48,171 nt of DNA from Halorubrum tebenquichense DSM 14210 (lineage in GTDB: Archaea > Halobacteriota > Halobacteria > Halobacteriales > Haloferacaceae), in contig NZ_AOJD01000031.1 in the NCBI RefSeq assembly GCF_000337415.1, positions 4,592-52,762 of the forward strand, read 5' to 3'. Below are positions 7,418 through 17,123 of the stretch, piece by piece. A model generated the notes under the pieces. The model was not told where the DNA came from. It saw nothing but the letters and a program-made list of their open reading frames with translations, and did not search any database. Position 1 is the first letter of the stretch. Every line of letters begins with the position of its first letter. The position numbers and the translations under genes were made by a program.

Positions 7418-8413
7418 TCAGTCGCCGGTCCGCGTCAGTCGGACGTCGAGACAGACGTTGTGCTCGTGGGGGGCGTACGACCGGACGACGCGTTCGGTCT
7501 CGACGGCGACCGCGTACTCGTCGCCCGCGGCGGCCTCGATCGCGCGGCGACCCGGGCCGAACGGGTCGTCCTCGTGCTGGATGTCGTAGTAGTGGACCAC
7601 GCAGTCGTCCCCGGCGAGCGCGACCGCGGTGTCGACGAACTCGTCCGCGGAGTGCGGGAGGTTCATCACCAGCCGGTCGGCGGTGTCGGCGTACTCGTCG
7701 GCGATCTCCCGCACGTCGCCCGCGAGCGCGGTCACGCGGTCGGCGACCCCGTTCCGCTCGGCGTTCTCGCGGAGGTACTCCACCGCGCGCTCGTTGAGGT
7801 CGCAGGCGACCACCTCCGCGCCGCGGGCCGCCATCGGGACCGCGTACGGGCCCACGCCGGCGAACATGTCGATCGCCGACTCGCCCGCCGCGACCTGCTC
7901 GGCGACGCGGTGTCGCTCGGTCGCGAGCCGCGGCGAGAAGTACACCGCGGCCACGTCCAACAGGAACTCGTGGCCGTACTCGCGGTGGACCGTCTCGGTG
8001 CCGTTCCCGGCCAGTACGTCCCACTGCCGGACGCGCAGTTCGCCCTCGATCGGCGAGGCGCGGTTGAGGACGGTGTCGCAGGGGAGGTCGGCCGCCATCA
8101 CGGCGTCGGCTATCTCGCGGGCGCGCTCGTCGTCGTCCTCGTCGACGATGACGATGTCGCCGAGCCGCTCCAGCGAGGGCTCGAAGCCGAGGATCTCCGC
8201 GGGCGTCGTCGGTCGGTCCCGCGCCGCCGGGTCGCGCTCGACGATCCGGTCCGCGAGGTCGGCGGGCACCCGCTCGCGGCCGACGACGGGGATGTAGATC
8301 GTGTCGCCGTCGACGGCGATCTGGTGGTCGCCGTCGAGGGCGTCGGCGTCGGCGAGGCGGCTCCGGACGGTCTCGCCGCGCTCGCGGGCGACGGCGACGC
8401 AGGGGACGCTCAT
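7418..8413 (-). CDS. trm5: tRNA (guanine(37)-N1)-methyltransferase Trm5
   Basis: Methylates N1 of G37 next to the anticodon using SAM, which prevents +1 frameshifting. The 331-residue protein has the archaeal Trm5 layout: an N-terminal recognition region, the FSPRLATER stretch (159-167), a SAM-binding loop DMFAGVGPY (182-190), DLNERAVEYLRENAERNGV for the adenosine pocket, and the catalytic NLPHSADEF (251-259). ATG at 8411-8413 is followed by a conserved-looking N-terminus (MSVPCVAVAR). It is on the minus strand and apparently monocistronic. Confidence 0.94.
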   Translation of the reverse strand: MSVPCVAVARERGETVRSRLADADALDGDHQIAVDGDTIYIPVVGRERVPADLADRIVERDPAARDRPTTPAEILGFEPSLERLGDIVIVDEDDDERAREIADAVMAADLPCDTVLNRASPIEGELRVRQWDVLAGNGTETVHREYGHEFLLDVAAVYFSPRLATERHRVAEQVAAGESAIDMFAGVGPYAVPMAARGAEVVACDLNERAVEYLRENAERNGVADRVTALAGDVREIADEYADTADRLVMNLPHSADEFVDTAVALAGDDCVVHYYDIQHEDDPFGPGRRAIEAAAGDEYAVAVETERVVRSYAPHEHNVCLDVRLTRTGD

Positions 8414-8480
8414 CGTCGGAGGGAGGCGGGCGAGCGAATAAACGGTGACGCTTCGCGGGTCGCACGCGGCGACCCCGCCG

Positions 8481-9806
8481 TCACTCCTCGAACGCGGTCG
8501 CGACCGCGTCCAGCAGGGCCGCGTCGTCGACGTCGGCGGGAACGCGGACGAGGCGGTCGGCGGCCGCGGCCACCTCGGCGTTCGGACCGGGGGTGTCCCT
8601 GGATTCGTCGGCCCCAGAGGCGTCCGCGCCGACCGCGACCGTCGCGTCCGCGCCGGCGGCGAGGTCGCGCGCGGCCGCGACCGTCTCCCCGGTCGGTCCC
8701 TCGAAGGGCGGAGCCGTCACCGCGGTCGCGCCCGCGTCCGCGGCAGCGCCGGCCGCCGCGTCGCCCGCGGGCACCACGCCGACGGAGGGATCGTGGCCCG
8801 CGGCGGCGAGCCGGGCGACGACGCGGGCGGCGGGGCGGCCCGTGCCGACCACATGGACCCGGCGGGCCGAGACGTCGCTCTGGGGGAACGCCGTGACCGC
8901 GGGCGTTCCCGTCGCGGGGTTGCGCCCGACGAACGCCTCCGCGTCGAAGGCGGCACCGACGGCCGAGGCGGACAGCACGGACTCGGGCGGCCCGGCGGCC
9001 TGGACGCCCCCGTTCGCGAGGACGACGACCTCGTCGCAGTACCGCGCGGCGGCGTCGAGGTCGTGGATCGCGGCGATCGCCCCGCGCGCCCCCTCGTCGA
9101 CGAACGAGCGCACCAGCTCCAACGTCTCGACCGCGTGGTTCACGTCGAGGCTGGCGGTCGGCTCGTCCAAGAGGAGGAGCGGGGCCGCCTGCGCCAGCGC
9201 CCGCGCGAGCAGCACGCGCTGGCGCTCGCCGCCGGAGACTTCGGTGATCGACCGGTCGGCGAAGCGCTCGACGTCCGCGGCCGCCATCGCGGCGTTCACC
9301 GCGGCGTCGTCTTCGACGCCGTGGGCGTCGAACCGCCCGAGGTGGGGCGTCCGGCCCATCTCGACGACGTGGCGCACCCGGAAGTCGAACGCGAGGTTCG
9401 TCGCCTGCGGGACGCTCGCGACCCGGCGGCCGACCTCGCGGGCCGACAGCGACGCGGCGGGGTCGCCGCCGATCCGGACCGTCCCCGCGTCCGGCTCGAC
9501 CGCGCCGGTCGCCGCGCGCAACACCGTGGTCTTGCCGGCACCGTTCGGCCCGACGAGGCCGACGAGCGAGCCGGCCTCGACCCGGAGGTCGACGCCCGAG
9601 ACCACGTCGACGTCGCCGAAGGAGACGGCCACGTCCGAGAGCGACAGGAGCGGCGCGTCGCCGAACGAGAGCGACGTGTCGGGGGCCGACTCGGGGTCGA
9701 CGGCGGGTCCGTCGGCGGGCGGCGATGTGGGATCGTCTGCGGACGGCGATCCGGAGCCGTCCGCGGCCGGCGAACCCTCGCCGTCACCGGGGCGGTCGGC
9801 GCTCAC
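8481..9806 (-). CDS. btuD: ABC transporter ATP-binding protein, cobalamin uptake
   Basis: 441 residues from a GTG at 9804-9806. After a disordered Asp/Pro/Ser-rich N-terminus (1-50) comes an ABC ATPase: Walker A GPNGAGKT (86-93), Q-loop ASVPQATN, signature VSGGERQRV, Walker [13 protein letters not shown], and switch His in AIHDLD. A C-terminal extension of about 150 residues (from [16 protein letters not shown]) has a Rossmann-like look and is seen in haloarchaeal BtuD proteins; its role is unclear. The GTG overlaps the btuC stop by 4 nt (GTGA), so translation is coupled. B12 versus siderophore specificity is inferred from similarity to haloarchaeal BtuCDF. Confidence 0.88.
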   Translation of the reverse strand: MSADRPGDGEGSPAADGSGSPSADDPTSPPADGPAVDPESAPDTSLSFGDAPLLSLSDVAVSFGDVDVVSGVDLRVEAGSLVGLVGPNGAGKTTVLRAATGAVEPDAGTVRIGGDPAASLSAREVGRRVASVPQATNLAFDFRVRHVVEMGRTPHLGRFDAHGVEDDAAVNAAMAAADVERFADRSITEVSGGERQRVLLARALAQAAPLLLLDEPTASLDVNHAVETLELVRSFVDEGARGAIAAIHDLDAAARYCDEVVVLANGGVQAAGPPESVLSASAVGAAFDAEAFVGRNPATGTPAVTAFPQSDVSARRVHVVGTGRPAARVVARLAAAGHDPSVGVVPAGDAAAGAAADAGATAVTAPPFEGPTGETVAAARDLAAGADATVAVGADASGADESRDTPGPNAEVAAAADRLVRVPADVDDAALLDAVATAFEE

Positions 9807-10966
9807 AGCTCCGACACCTCCCGGGTCACGAGCAGGTAGACGAAGAAGGGCGCGCCGACCGCGGCGGTGATGATGCCGACCGGGTACTCCGCGGCCGCCG
9901 AGCGCGCGACCGTGTCGGCGGCGACGAGGAAGGTGCCGCCGGAGAGCGCCGCGGTCGGGAGCAGCACCCGGTGGTCGGGGCCGACGACGAGCCGGAGCAT
10001 GTGCGGGACGATGAGGCCGACGAACCCGATCACGCCGGCGAACGCGACGCCGGCGGCCGTGACGAGCGCCGAGGCCGCGAGCAGGATCCGCTTGGTGCGT
10101 TCGACCGCGATGCCCAGCCCGCGGGCCTCCTCCTCCCCGAGCAGGAGGACGTTGAGGTCGCGGGCGTACGCGAGCAGCACGGCGAAAAGCGGCGGGACGA
10201 CGACGGCGGTGACGGCGACCTCGCTCCACGCGGCCCCCGAGAGGTGGCCCATCAGCCACGCGACGATCTGCCGGAGCGACTCGCCCGCCTGTAGCTGGAG
10301 GTACGAGACGACCGCGCCGAGGAACGTCTGGACCGCGACGCCGGCCAGAAGCAGCGTCGCGACGGGCGTTCGACCGCCGCGGGTGGCGATGGCGTACACG
10401 CCGAAGGCGGCCGCGAGCGCGCCGACGAACGCGAACAGGCTGGTCCCCGCGCCGCGCGAGAGCGCCACCTCCACCGAGCCGACGAGCGGGAGCGCTATCG
10501 TCGTCGAGAGCGCGACGGGGAAGACGATGAACGCCACCGCGCCGACCGCCGCGCCCGAGGAGACGCCGATGATCGAGGGGTCGGCCATCGGGTTGCGGAA
10601 GAAGCCCTGCATCACGGTGCCGGCGGCCGCGAGCGCGAACCCGACGAGCGCGGCCAGCAGGATCCGCGGGAGCCGCACCCCGACGACGATCTGCTGGTGG
10701 ACGGCGTCAACGGGGAACGCGAACGGCGACGCGAACGCGAGATCGAAACCGGGGAGCGTGAGCGGGCCGACCCCGGGCACCGACAGCGGGCCGACGCCCC
10801 CGGTCGTCTCGATCCCCGCCGGCACCGCGAGCGCGTTCAGTACCGACTTCACGACGGTCTCCGGCGGGATCCTGACGGGGCCGATCGCGGCGCTGACGAC
10901 GACGACGACCGCCAGAAGCGCCGCTATCGCCGCGGACCACGCCGCCGACCGGACCCAGGGTCGCAT
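9803..10966 (-). CDS. btuC: ABC transporter permease, cobalamin uptake (FecCD family)
   Basis: 387 residues and about ten membrane helices, with the FecCD/BtuC signatures [35 protein letters not shown] and a late [14 protein letters not shown] block. An extra outside loop (about residues 45-75, [18 protein letters not shown]) enlarges the first periplasm-side segment. The start at 10964-10966 gives a clean first transmembrane helix; upstream in-frame codons are Arg-rich and unlikely. It forms an operon with btuD and is divergent from btuF. Confidence 0.9.
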   Translation of the reverse strand: MRPWVRSAAWSAAIAALLAVVVVVSAAIGPVRIPPETVVKSVLNALAVPAGIETTGGVGPLSVPGVGPLTLPGFDLAFASPFAFPVDAVHQQIVVGVRLPRILLAALVGFALAAAGTVMQGFFRNPMADPSIIGVSSGAAVGAVAFIVFPVALSTTIALPLVGSVEVALSRGAGTSLFAFVGALAAAFGVYAIATRGGRTPVATLLLAGVAVQTFLGAVVSYLQLQAGESLRQIVAWLMGHLSGAAWSEVAVTAVVVPPLFAVLLAYARDLNVLLLGEEEARGLGIAVERTKRILLAASALVTAAGVAFAGVIGFVGLIVPHMLRLVVGPDHRVLLPTAALSGGTFLVAADTVARSAAAEYPVGIITAAVGAPFFVYLLVTREVSEL

Positions 10967-11028
10967 ACGTTCCCCAACACAACTTGTAGTAGGTAAGTAC
11001 TTATTGGACGAAGCCGGTCGTCGATCCG
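10967..11028. promoter_or_regulatory. Divergent promoter of btuCD and btuF
   Basis: Only 62 bp separate the two start codons. The palindromic core aagtactt with flanking AT (gtaagtacttattgg, about 10994-11008) can serve as TATA element in both directions at about 25-35 nt from each start, so the transporter and its binding protein are likely switched together. Confidence 0.55.
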
Positions 11029-12255
11029 ATGCGAAACAGCTTCGCGATAGCGATGGCCGTGCTGGTGACGACCGCCCTGCTCGGCGGCGTCGCCGGGACG
11101 GCCGCGGGCGCACAGCCGACGGTATCGACCGACGGGCCGACCGCGGGCGCGGGCCCGGCGGTCGGGGCGGTCGGGACGGCGGACGCGTCGGCGCAGACCG
11201 ACGACGACGCCTGCGGGTTCCCGGTGGAGATGACCGACGCGACCGGGACCACGATCACGCTCAACGAGTCGCCCGACCGGATCACGACGATCAACCCGTC
11301 GGCTGCGCAGACGCTGTGGGAGCTCGGCGAGCAGGACCGCGTCGTCGGCGTGAGCCAGTTCGCGCTCTACCTCGACGGGGCCGACGAGCGCGCGAACGTC
11401 TCCGCCGAGTTCGGCGCGAGCGTCGAGCGCGTCGTCGACACCGAGCCCGACCTCGTGTTAGCGCCGAACTCCTCGTCGGCCGACGTGGAGCCGCTCCGCG
11501 AGCAGGGCCTGACCGTCTACCACTTCCCGGCGGCGACCTCCATCGACGACATCGCCGAGAAGACGGAGGTGATCGGTCGACTCGTCGGGGCGTGCGACGC
11601 CGCGAGCGAGACCAACGCGGAGATGTACGACGCCGTCGACGCCGCCGAGAACCGGACCGCCGACGTCGACCGCCCGGCCGCGCTGTACCCGCTCGGCGGC
11701 GGCTACGTCGCCGCGAACAACACCTTCATCGACGCGATCATGACCGCCGGCGGCACCGACAACGTCGCGGCCGAGTACGAGGCGTACCCGGAGCTCTCCG
11801 ACGAGGTGATCCTCGAAACGAACCCCGAACTACTGTTAGTCACCGACTCCGAGGCATCCATCCTCGGTCAGGAGCCGTACGCCAGCACGACGGCGGGGAC
11901 CGAGGGCAACTACGTCGTGATGAACCAGAACTACCTCAACCAGCCGGCACCGCGCAGCGTCATCGAGTCGACGACGACGCTCTCCGAGGCGGTCGTCGAG
12001 ATTCAGGCCGACGGTGAGGGGTCGACCGACCAGTCGAGCGGCGACGCGGACGGCGGTGAGGACGGCTCGACGACCGACGGCGACGACTCGTCGGGTGACG
12101 GCGAGGACGGTTCGAACGACGGCGAGGACGGTTCGAACGACGGCGGCATGGAAGACGAGACGGGCGGAGACACCGGCGCGGAGTCGCCCGGGTTCGGCGT
12201 CGTCGCGGCCGCCATCGCCCTGCTCGCGATCGGCCTCCTCGCGCGGCGCGAGTGA
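11029..12255 (+). CDS. btuF: Cobalamin-binding ABC transporter protein with PGF-CTERM anchor
   Basis: 408 residues. Signal peptide (1-28), a linker, then the BtuF/FhuD-type periplasmic-binding fold: [58 protein letters not shown], and the C-terminal lobe [11 protein letters not shown] Ser/Asp/Gly-rich spacer (about 327-385) leads to the C-terminal [18 protein letters not shown] plus RRE. This is a PGF-CTERM signal expected to be processed by archaeosortase A and lipid-anchored outside the cell. It feeds BtuCD, encoded divergently. Confidence 0.9.
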   Translation: MRNSFAIAMAVLVTTALLGGVAGTAAGAQPTVSTDGPTAGAGPAVGAVGTADASAQTDDDACGFPVEMTDATGTTITLNESPDRITTINPSAAQTLWELGEQDRVVGVSQFALYLDGADERANVSAEFGASVERVVDTEPDLVLAPNSSSADVEPLREQGLTVYHFPAATSIDDIAEKTEVIGRLVGACDAASETNAEMYDAVDAAENRTADVDRPAALYPLGGGYVAANNTFIDAIMTAGGTDNVAAEYEAYPELSDEVILETNPELLLVTDSEASILGQEPYASTTAGTEGNYVVMNQNYLNQPAPRSVIESTTTLSEAVVEIQADGEGSTDQSSGDADGGEDGSTTDGDDSSGDGEDGSNDGEDGSNDGGMEDETGGDTGAESPGFGVVAAAIALLAIGLLARRE

Positions 12256-12288
12256 ACTGACCGCCTTCTTCTCTGACCGACCGCCGTT

Positions 12289-13536
12289 TCAGATCCCCTG
12301 TCCCATCAGGTGACTGCGGAGGACGTCGGGCGTCTTGAGCCCGGCGTCGCTGTTGAGTAGCACGACGGTCTCGTCGCCGTCGAAGAAGCCGTCCTCCGCG
12401 AGGGCCCACGCGCCGGCGGGGGCCGCGCCGCCCGTCGCGCCCATCTCGACGACCTCGTTTTGCGCCACCGCGACCGCGCTCGCGAGGATGTCGTCGTCGT
12501 CGACGCCGACCGCGGTCCCGCCGCTCTCCTCGACCGCCTCGACCGCCGCGCCGCCGCCGGCGGGATCGGGAATCTCCAGTTCGCCGCAGATCGTGTCCGG
12601 CGTCTCCCACGGCTCCGGCTCCGCGAGGCCGCGCTCGACGGCGGCCGCGATCGGGGCGCAGCCCGACGCCTGCGCGGCGACGACGCGCGGGGTCCCGTCG
12701 ATCGCGCCGATCCGGTCGAGTTCGACGAACCCCTTGTGGACGCCGGCGACGACCTCGCCCGAGCCGGTCGGGACGACCACGACGTCGGGGGCGTCGCCGA
12801 GGTCGGCGACGAGTTCGAACGCGACGGTCTTCGCGCCCTCGTGGCGGTACGGCGTGACGAACTCGCCGAGGTCGGTGTACTCCGTCTCCAGTTGCTCGTC
12901 GACCGCGGCGGCCGCGTCCGGGAAGCGCCCGCCGACCACGCGCATCTCGCCGCCGTGGACGTTCGTCATCGACTTGTTCGAGAACGCACAGCGCGAGGGG
13001 ACGAACGCGTACGAGCGCAGGTCCGCCCGGCCCGCGTACGCCGCCATCGACTGCCCGGCGTTGCCGGGGCTCGCGCAGACGAGCGGCTCGACGTCGGCCC
13101 CGTCCGCGACCCGCTTCGCCACCGCGGTCATCGCGAGCGAGAGGCCGCGGTCGAGGACGGTCCCGGTGGGGTTCCGGCCCTCGTCTTTGACGTAGACCGC
13201 CTCGACGTCGAGTTCGTCGGCGAGCCGGTCGGTGGCGACGAGCGGCGTGCCGCCCTCGCCCGCGGTGAGCGCGTCCTCGGCCGAGAAGGGAAGCAGCGCG
13301 TCGAAGCGCCAGTGGCCGCGGGCGGTCGCGGGCGCGGTCCGGGCGTCGCCGCTCCCCCCGCGGGCCGCGGGGTCGAACAGCGCGTCCGGGTCGACCGCGT
13401 CGTAGTCGTACGCGGGGTCGAGTCCGCGCGCCCGCTCGTCGGCGTCGACCGCCGCCGCGTCGGCGGTCTCGTGAACGCGTCCCGACGCCCGACTCTCCAG
13501 CCCGCGAAACGCCGGCGTGGTCTCGAAGTCAGCCAT
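12289..13536 (-). CDS. Threonine synthase-like PLP-fold protein lacking the usual lysine
   Basis: 415 residues with the fold type II (threonine synthase / tryptophan synthase beta) layout: GEGGTPLVATDRLADELDVE, VKDEGRNPTG, the phosphate/substrate loop SPGNAGQSMAAYAG, VVVPTGSGEVVAGVHKG, and the C-terminal LLNSDAGLKT. The expected (S/T)-x-K-(D/N)-R-G motif that carries the Schiff-base lysine reads TVLDRG (residues about 137-142): the codon is CTC, Leu. So it may be a non-catalytic paralogue, a regulatory protein, or an enzyme using another lysine. It sits alone on the minus strand beside btuF; no pathway partner is adjacent. Confidence 0.8.
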   Translation of the reverse strand: MADFETTPAFRGLESRASGRVHETADAAAVDADERARGLDPAYDYDAVDPDALFDPAARGGSGDARTAPATARGHWRFDALLPFSAEDALTAGEGGTPLVATDRLADELDVEAVYVKDEGRNPTGTVLDRGLSLAMTAVAKRVADGADVEPLVCASPGNAGQSMAAYAGRADLRSYAFVPSRCAFSNKSMTNVHGGEMRVVGGRFPDAAAAVDEQLETEYTDLGEFVTPYRHEGAKTVAFELVADLGDAPDVVVVPTGSGEVVAGVHKGFVELDRIGAIDGTPRVVAAQASGCAPIAAAVERGLAEPEPWETPDTICGELEIPDPAGGGAAVEAVEESGGTAVGVDDDDILASAVAVAQNEVVEMGATGGAAPAGAWALAEDGFFDGDETVVLLNSDAGLKTPDVLRSHLMGQGI

Positions 13537-13611
13537 ACCGAACCTTGCGGCGGCGGCGACTAATCGCTTCGCACTCGGCGGCGGACCGCCGTCGGACTGA
13601 CTCGCCGAAAT
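13537..13611. other. Short spacer upstream of repeat copy 2
   Basis: Holds the presumed promoter of the PLP-fold gene on the minus strand; an inverted repeat (ggcggcggaccgcc, about 13577-13590) is visible. No gene. Confidence 0.4.
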
Positions 13612-13878
13612 GCGGTGGCGCGCGCCTGCGAGCGGCCGCCCTCGGCGGCCGCGAGACAGCGCGTGCGAGGGAGCGGTGAGGGCTCATAGAGCGCGAACCG
13701 CGAGGCTGGGGAGGCGTGAGGCGCGGTTGCGGTGCTGGGCGGGACTCGAAGGGGCAGCCGGGAGGCGGGCGCAGGCGACGCAAGCACCGCAACGAGGGAG
13801 CGAACGGAGTGAGCGACCGAGTGAGGCGCACAGCGAGCGTGCGCCCGCCTCCCGGCTGGGGCTTCGGTGGTGTCCGTG
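13612..13878 (+). repeat. Structured intergenic repeat, copy 2 (possible ncRNA)
   Basis: Same order of blocks as copies 1 and 3. Helices: GCCGCC/GGCGGC near 13636-13650, and the long terminal helix 13755-13773 with 13840-13858 (CAGCCGGGAGGCGGGCGCA, 19 bp perfect). Compared with copy 1, paired G-T/A-C positions have become G-G/C-C, a compensatory change. The unpaired blocks gaggctggggaggcgtgag and gggactcgaaggggcag are kept. Directly after it, tcgatcggcggcttataaac (13879-13898) resembles the 3' flank of copy 3. Confidence 0.75.
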
Positions 13879-14029
13879 TCGATCGGCGGCTTATAAACAA
13901 AAACGCGGTCGCACGGCCGAGCGGCTGGGACTTCGGAAACGGGCCCCTCGATCTGCGATATATATACGGCGGCGGTCGCGACCGGTCAATCATCCACCGC
14001 TTATAAGCGAGCCGACCGAACGATCGCGC
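13879..14029 (+). promoter_or_regulatory. Spacer with repeat remnant and promoter of the FAD oxidoreductase
   Basis: Contains a TATA-like cttataaac (13890-13898), a fragment reading ggctgggacttcgg (13923-13936) that resembles the 3' end of the structured repeat, a gatatatata run (about 13957-13967), and TTATAAG at 14001-14007, which is 23-29 nt before the ATG at 14030 and fits a leaderless promoter. Confidence 0.55.
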
Positions 14030-15352
14030 ATGAACGGAGACGCCACCGTCGTCGGCGGCGGCCTCGCGGGACTGGTCGCGGCGCGGCGGCTCGCCGAGGC
14101 GGGCGCGGACGTGACGCTGTACGAGCGACGGCCCGAGGTCGGCGGGCGCGTGCGGACGGAGACGGTCGACGGCTTCACGCTCGACCGCGGCTTCCAGGTC
14201 CTCTTCACCAGCTACCCCGCCGTCGAGCGCGAGCTCGGCGCGGACCGCCTCGACGACCTCGACATGCGGACGTTCGCGCCCGGCGCGACGATCTGCCGCC
14301 CGGGGTCGCGCTCCGTGCTCGGCGACCCGCTCCGCGACCCGCTGTCGGCGATCCCCTCGCTCCTGAACGACGAGGTCTCCTTCTCCGACAAGCTCCGCAC
14401 CCTCGCGCTCCGGTACGACCTCTCGCAACGCGATGAGGGCGAGTTCTTCGCGGGCCCCGACGCGCCGATCCGCGAGTACCTCCGCGACTGGGGGTTCGCC
14501 GGCGACTACGTGACGAACTTCGTGGAGCCGTTCTACGGCGGGATCACCTTAGACCGGACCCTCTCGACCTCGAAGCACGTCTTCGAGTACACCTTCCGAG
14601 CGATGGGCCGGGGGTCGATCGGCGTGCCCGCCGACGGGATGGCGGCCCTCCCCGCCGCGCTCGCCGACCGCGCCCGCGAGGCCGGCGTCGAGATCCGGAC
14701 CGGCGAGGACGTGGAGTCGGTCCGGGTCGCGGGCGGGGGGCGGATCCCGTTCCGGACCGGCCGCGGCGAGGCCGAGGGCGCGACCGTCGAACTGGCGGAC
14801 GGCTCGACGCGCGAGACGGACGCGGTCGTCGTCGCCGCCTCGCCGCCGGAGGCCCGCCGGCTCACGGGCGTCGAGTCGGTCCCGACGGAGGGAGTCCCGA
14901 ACGTCACCGGGTGGTACGCGCTCCCCGCGGGCGAGTCGTTCGAGACGGGCGAGCGGATCCTGCTCAACGCGGCCGGGGAGTCGCCGAACGCCGTGGTCCC
15001 GATGTCGGAGGTCGCGCCCGAGTACGCGCCCGACGACCGGGCGCTGCTCGCCGCGACGTTCCTCGGCGAGGGGTCGCTGGAGCGCGACGACGCCGACCTC
15101 CGCGACGACGTGCGCGACGCGCTGGCGGCGTGGTACCCCGACCGCGACTTCGGCGGGCTGGAGACCGTCGACGTCCACCGGATCCGGTTCGCGCAGTTCG
15201 CGCAGCCGCCCGGCGTCCACGCCGGCCTCCCGGACCCGGACGACCCCGAGGGGCCTGTGGTCCTCGCCGGCGATTACACCGAGTGGTCGTCGATACAGGG
15301 CGCGTTGGAGAGCGGTCGGACGGCGGCCGCCGCCGCGGGCGACTACGTATAA
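14030..15352 (+). CDS. FAD-dependent amine oxidase / protoporphyrinogen oxidase-like protein
   Basis: 440 residues. An N-terminal FAD-binding Rossmann motif (VVGGGLAGLVAARRLAEAG, ending in the Glu of YERR) is followed by GGRVRTE, as in the HemY/CrtI/amine oxidase superfamily. The C-terminal FAD contact VVLAGDYTEWSSIQGALESG is typical of the same group. Haloarchaeal homologues are usually labelled NAD(P)/FAD-dependent oxidoreductase; substrate unknown. The start is set by the TATA box at 14001-14007. It is convergent with the E1-alpha gene with an 18-bp gap. Confidence 0.85.
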   Translation: MNGDATVVGGGLAGLVAARRLAEAGADVTLYERRPEVGGRVRTETVDGFTLDRGFQVLFTSYPAVERELGADRLDDLDMRTFAPGATICRPGSRSVLGDPLRDPLSAIPSLLNDEVSFSDKLRTLALRYDLSQRDEGEFFAGPDAPIREYLRDWGFAGDYVTNFVEPFYGGITLDRTLSTSKHVFEYTFRAMGRGSIGVPADGMAALPAALADRAREAGVEIRTGEDVESVRVAGGGRIPFRTGRGEAEGATVELADGSTRETDAVVVAASPPEARRLTGVESVPTEGVPNVTGWYALPAGESFETGERILLNAAGESPNAVVPMSEVAPEYAPDDRALLAATFLGEGSLERDDADLRDDVRDALAAWYPDRDFGGLETVDVHRIRFAQFAQPPGVHAGLPDPDDPEGPVVLAGDYTEWSSIQGALESGRTAAAAAGDYV

Positions 15353-15370
15353 GCGGACGGCTCGGTCCCC

Positions 15371-16534
15371 TCACTCCTCGCGCAGGAACGCCTCTTCCCC
15401 GTGTTCCTCGACCGCCGCGAGGAGTTCGTCGCGCTGGCGGCGGACCTCGGGCGGGAGGTCGGCGTAGGCGTGGTCGAACATGTCGCTCGGACCGGCGTCG
15501 ACGGACTCGGCGAAGTCGATCGCGGCGGCGACGACCTCGTCGGCCTCTTCGCGGGCCGCGGCGACGCCCGCGTCGTCGATCCGACCGGTCTCGCGGAGGA
15601 ACGTCTCCATGCGGTCGACCGGGTCGAGCGCGCGCCACGGGTCCACGTCGCCAGGGTCGCGGTAGGCGCTCGGGTCGTCGGCCGTGGTGTGCGCGCCGAA
15701 CCGGTACTCGACGAACTCGATCAGCGTCGGGCGCGGCGCGTCTCCTCCCGGCTCGCCTCTCCCCGACCCGTCTCCGTCGCCGCCGCCCGTCGCTCTCGCC
15801 CGCTCAGCCGCCTCCCGCGTGACGGCGTAGCTCGCGAGCGGGTCCATCCCGTCGACGCGGACCCCGTCGAAGCCGTAGGCGGTCGCCTTCTGCGCGAAGG
15901 TGTCGGTCGCGGTCTGGCGCGACTCGGGGATCGAGATGGCCCAGCCGTTGTTGTGACAGCAGAAGAGGGTGGGCGTGTCGAACACGCCCGCGAAGTTCAT
16001 CGCCTCGTGGAAGTCGCCCTCGCTGGTCGCGCCGTCGCCGAAGTGGCAGGCGACGACCCGGTCCTCGTCCCGGTGGTCGAACGCCCATCCGGCTCCGACC
16101 GCGTGCGGGAGGTGCGCCGCGATGCCGATGTTCAGCGGAAAGACGTTCCCGTCGGCGATCGCCTCCGTCCCGGACTCGTGACCCATCCAGTAGGGGAGGT
16201 ACTCGGCGAGCAGGTCGCGGACGACGACCGCGCCGTGCTCGCGGTACTGGTAGGATATCAGGTCGTCGGCCGCGAGCGCGTGGGTCGACCCGACCGCCGA
16301 CCCCTCCTGCCCCGCGCAGGGCGCGTACGTCCCGATCCGCCCCTGTCGCTGGAGGCTGACCGCGCGCTCGTCGAACCGGCGCGTGGTGACCAGATCGCGG
16401 TAGATCGCCCGGAACTCCTCGTCCGAGAGGTCCGGCACCGTCGCGTCCGGCAGGGGCCGCCCGTCCGCGTCGAGGACGCGATAGAGGTCCTCGTCGGCGA
16501 GGGGGTCGGCGTCGTCGGGACTGGTCTCGCTCAT
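15371..16534 (-). CDS. Thiamine-dependent 2-oxoacid dehydrogenase, E1 alpha subunit
   Basis: 387 residues. E1-alpha would decarboxylate a 2-oxoacid with thiamine diphosphate and pass the acyl group to E2 lipoate. The TPP motif runs from GDGATSEGDFHEAMNFAG to HNNGWAIS, with the metal-binding GDG...NN ends intact. YAPCAGQEGSAVGS and YREHG match the family. The phospho-loop region YRFGAHTTADDPSAYR is present, with a Gly/Asp-rich insertion just before it (about 255-275). The partner E1-beta, E2 and E3 genes are not in this window, so it is an orphan paralogue; substrate (pyruvate, branched-chain or other) is open. Confidence 0.9.
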   Translation of the reverse strand: MSETSPDDADPLADEDLYRVLDADGRPLPDATVPDLSDEEFRAIYRDLVTTRRFDERAVSLQRQGRIGTYAPCAGQEGSAVGSTHALAADDLISYQYREHGAVVVRDLLAEYLPYWMGHESGTEAIADGNVFPLNIGIAAHLPHAVGAGWAFDHRDEDRVVACHFGDGATSEGDFHEAMNFAGVFDTPTLFCCHNNGWAISIPESRQTATDTFAQKATAYGFDGVRVDGMDPLASYAVTREAAERARATGGGDGDGSGRGEPGGDAPRPTLIEFVEYRFGAHTTADDPSAYRDPGDVDPWRALDPVDRMETFLRETGRIDDAGVAAAREEADEVVAAAIDFAESVDAGPSDMFDHAYADLPPEVRRQRDELLAAVEEHGEEAFLREE

Positions 16535-16585
16535 GCGCGTCCGGTGTGTCCCGAACTCACAAGGAGGTAGCGGTCGCGGCCGCGC

Positions 16586-17059
16586 TCACGGGGCGGCGGT
16601 CTCGGTCCCCCCGCCGCCGACCCGTCGCCGGACGTACGCGAGCGGGACGCCGACGAGGAGCCCGGCGACGGCGGCGAACCCGAGGGTCAGGCCCACGATC
16701 GACAGCACGGGCCCGGCCGCGAGCAGTTCCACGCCCCAGACCGCCACGAACCAGCCGGTCCAGAGGGTCCCGGTACCCAGCGCCGTGAGCAGGCCGAAGG
16801 CCGCGCCGGCCCGGTAGGAGAACGCCTCCCGGCGCTCGACCAGCCGCCACCAGCACGGGGGGCCGACGACGAGCGCGGGGGCCGCGAGCAGCGGGACCGG
16901 GAATACAGACGGGAGGCCGGCCACGTCGACGAAGAGGCGGAGCATGTCCGACAGGAGGACGGCGACGAACGCGCCGCAGGCGAACGCGTAGCCGCCCGCG
17001 AGCAGCGCCCACCCCCGCGGCGACGGGAACCCGGAATCGGACGGGTGAGAGTCGTCCAT
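16586..17059 (-). CDS. Four-helix membrane protein, unknown
   Basis: 157 residues with four hydrophobic segments (about 16-36, 48-68, 84-108, 116-140) and a short polar N-terminus. No named family recognised. It lies between the E1-alpha and alcohol dehydrogenase genes on the same strand, with gaps of 51 and 64 bp, so it may or may not share a transcript. Confidence 0.7.
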   Translation of the reverse strand: MDDSHPSDSGFPSPRGWALLAGGYAFACGAFVAVLLSDMLRLFVDVAGLPSVFPVPLLAAPALVVGPPCWWRLVERREAFSYRAGAAFGLLTALGTGTLWTGWFVAVWGVELLAAGPVLSIVGLTLGFAAVAGLLVGVPLAYVRRRVGGGGTETAAP

Positions 17060-17123
17060 GTCGGACGGTCGCGCTCCCGGGACAAAGCGGTTGGCGTGGG
17101 TGAAACGCGGACTTGCGCCTTCC

